This document shows, piece by piece, positions 5,718-6,022 of a stretch of 6,022 nucleotides of DNA. A program made the position numbers and the translations under genes. The stretch spans positions 1 through 6,022 of the forward strand of contig SKMY01000276.1 of the NCBI GenBank assembly GCA_007120815.1, in the 5' to 3' direction. Under the pieces are notes generated by a model, which saw nothing but the letters and a program-made list of their open reading frames with translations, had not been told where the DNA came from and ran no database searches. Each line of letters begins with the position of its first letter. The first letter of the stretch is position 1. Source of the stretch: Syntrophomonadaceae bacterium (GTDB lineage: Bacteria; Bacillota_D; Dethiobacteria; DTU022; UBA8154).

Positions 5718-6022
5718 ATGAAAAGAAATCGCGCGTTTCTTTTTTTATTAGTATTAACAGCATGCCTGGTGACGGGTGCCCTTTTTTTCATGCCTGTAAC
5801 ACCCTCAGCCCTTTCAGCCGTGTCTGTGACCGAACAGGCCCAAAACACCCCCGAAACTCATAACCTCGACCCGGAGGCCTCCAGGCAGCTCGTTGCTGCC
5901 TTGCAGGGCCCTGTCGTGTATGAGCGGCCCGAAAATATGGAAGCCGTTTATAACATGACCCTGCACCTCAATGTTTTATTTCCACGCCATTACCAGGTTT
6001 ATGTGACCTCTGCTAAGGAGAT
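5718..6022 (+). CDS. Exported or lipid-anchored protein of unknown function, 3' end cut by window
   Basis: An open frame of 101 codons runs from ATG 5718 to the window end without a stop. AGGAGG at 5705-5710 is seven bases ahead; an in-frame ATG at 5712 is too close to that site. The N-terminus is a clear export signal: basic MKRNR, then a hydrophobic core at about residues 6-27. Two readings are possible. LTAC at residues 13-16 fits a lipobox and would give a lipoprotein with Cys16 at its end; but hydrophobic sequence continues past it, so a classical signal peptide cleaved near SALSA (about residue 34) is at least as likely. The exported part begins with a Thr/Glu/Asn/Pro-rich stretch (about 35-55), then DPEASRQLVAALQGPVVYERPENMEAVYNMTLHLNVLF, which looks folded. 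I do not recognise the family. It has its own promoter and is separated from rlmH by a terminator, so it starts a new transcription unit. Confidence 0.8.
   Translation, partial: MKRNRAFLFLLVLTACLVTGALFFMPVTPSALSAVSVTEQAQNTPETHNLDPEASRQLVAALQGPVVYERPENMEAVYNMTLHLNVLFPRHYQVYVTSAKE

Noticed and set aside
5681..5863. 60-codon frame beginning at ATG 5681
   Set aside because: It overlaps in another frame the better supported gene at 5718, has no ribosome site, and its ATG lies at or before the likely transcription start.

Overview
The window looks like chromosomal DNA from a low-to-mid GC Firmicute, most likely a spore-forming clostridial relative of Desulfotomaculum/Pelotomaculum (Peptococcaceae). 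This is inferred from strong AGGAGG-type ribosome binding sites, GTG/ATG starts, a Gram-positive membrane-anchored HtrA, and my recollection that such genomes carry murA, a histidine phosphatase, htrA, a phosphatase-superfamily metalloenzyme and rlmH close together. No taxonomic search was possible.

Layout, all genes on the plus strand. Positions 1-1260 hold nearly all of murA (peptidoglycan precursor synthesis), lacking only its first residue or residues. A histidine-phosphatase family gene follows at 1294-1923. After a 124-base gap with a probable extended -10 promoter comes htrA (2048-3220), a membrane-anchored serine protease with one PDZ domain. A strong intrinsic terminator (3273-3320) lies between htrA and an alkaline-phosphatase-superfamily metalloenzyme (3351-4286). 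That gene sits 10 bases ahead of rlmH (4297-4773), the 23S rRNA pseudouridine-1915 methyltransferase, so the two are probably translated from one message.

Positions 4774-5717 are a gene-poor stretch of about 940 bases. It holds an FNR/CRP-like palindrome, a poly-T run, an imperfect inverted repeat, a doubtful short reading frame (5058 or 5109 to 5372), a pair of 11-base direct repeats, and a clear terminator followed at once by an extended -10 promoter. Some sequence here faintly recalls the ends of IS21-type elements, but no transposase is recognisable, so it is best described as undefined, possibly decayed, DNA. At 5718 a new gene begins, encoding an exported or lipid-anchored protein, and it runs off the window.

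The genes form a housekeeping neighbourhood: cell-wall precursor synthesis, envelope protein quality control and ribosome modification, plus two phosphatase-like enzymes of unknown substrate. I see no defence system, CRISPR array, intact mobile element, rRNA or tRNA. The items most worth a second look are the terminator and its overlapping alternative hairpin ahead of the metalloenzyme gene, the unassigned metalloenzyme itself, and the 4774-5717 gap.
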